Shown here: one piece after another, positions 63,979-64,000 of the stretch | How positions within the stretch are numbered: the stretch's first letter is position 1 | Layout: each line of letters begins with the position of its first letter | DNA from: an uncultured Phycisphaerales bacterium | GTDB lineage: Bacteria; Planctomycetota; Phycisphaerae; Sedimentisphaerales; Anaerobacaceae | Assembly: GCA_937927975.1 (NCBI GenBank) | Contig: CALEZT010000173.1 | Span: 19,969 to 83,968 of the forward strand | DNA: 64,000 nucleotides | Reading direction: 5' to 3' | Made by a program: the position numbers and the translations under genes | Notes under the pieces: generated by a model | What the model saw: the letters and a program-made list of their open reading frames with translations, nothing else | Databases searched by the model: none | What the model was told of the DNA's origin: nothing

Positions 63979-64000
63979 GTACGAGAACCCATTCCTGTGA

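Overview
The window is GC-rich and gene-dense, and it looks like a chromosome segment of a free-living Planctomycetota bacterium, probably of the Phycisphaerae type (inference). The evidence is the family mix: secreted DUF1549/DUF1553, DUF1501 and PPC-domain proteins, Tat-exported Gfo/Idh/MocA oxidoreductases and sugar isomerase-like proteins, a CotH-kinase/lamin-tail giant, an ECF sigma factor next to a Ser/Thr kinase, LamG and dockerin modules, and many secreted glycoside hydrolases. No phage, plasmid, CRISPR, rRNA or tRNA was recognised. The start is cut inside a gene (1-279).

Layout. 1-8243: a partial gene, a 1813-residue secreted CotH/lamin-tail protein, then on the minus strand an HU-like protein and the ribosome-associated ATPase EttA. 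8662-18827: a six-gene plus-strand run encoding a Tat flavoprotein, a polyferredoxin-type membrane protein, the DUF1549/1553 and DUF1501 pair, a double beta-helix protein and a PPC protein. 18828-23329 (minus): trypsin-like protease, DUF3352-like protein and alpha-L-fucosidase. 23465-25864: an FG-GAP/VCBS beta-propeller. 25974-34300: a candidate lipid or glycolipid envelope locus with an RND exporter, a LolA-like carrier, an outer-membrane barrel, two convergent paralogous glycosyltransferases (one frameshifted) and an acyl-reductase-like SDR. 34598-39090: a TIM-barrel isomerase-like protein, a Gfo/Idh/MocA protein and a tandem esterase. 39258-50556: a regulatory island (gene remnants, atypical LuxR response regulator, ECF sigma factor, 1612-residue kinase) followed by two secreted multidomain LamG proteins, one with four SnoaL-like domains. 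51441-53009: a secreted beta-propeller. 53010-54263: a gene-free repeat cluster. 54264-57608 (minus): GH26 mannanase-like and alpha-glucuronidase-like proteins. 57829-61961: a translationally coupled ankyrin/coiled-coil secreted pair. 62359-63879: a second Gfo/Idh/MocA protein.

Functionally this is the genome of a polysaccharide degrader (fucose-, mannose- and possibly uronate-containing glycans) with heavy investment in secreted and envelope proteins. The most unusual features are: (i) inverted-repeat elements inserted in frame inside two protein-coding genes, one in a signal peptide n-region and one in the hinge of an RND transporter; (ii) a G7 homopolymer frameshift in one of two convergent glycosyltransferase paralogs inside a putative lipid-export locus; (iii) a secreted SnoaL-SnoaL-LamG-SnoaL-SnoaL protein; and (iv) a duplicated promoter plus 5' end of the kinase gene placed upstream of the response regulator. 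Product names come from motif recognition by eye; no database search was run.
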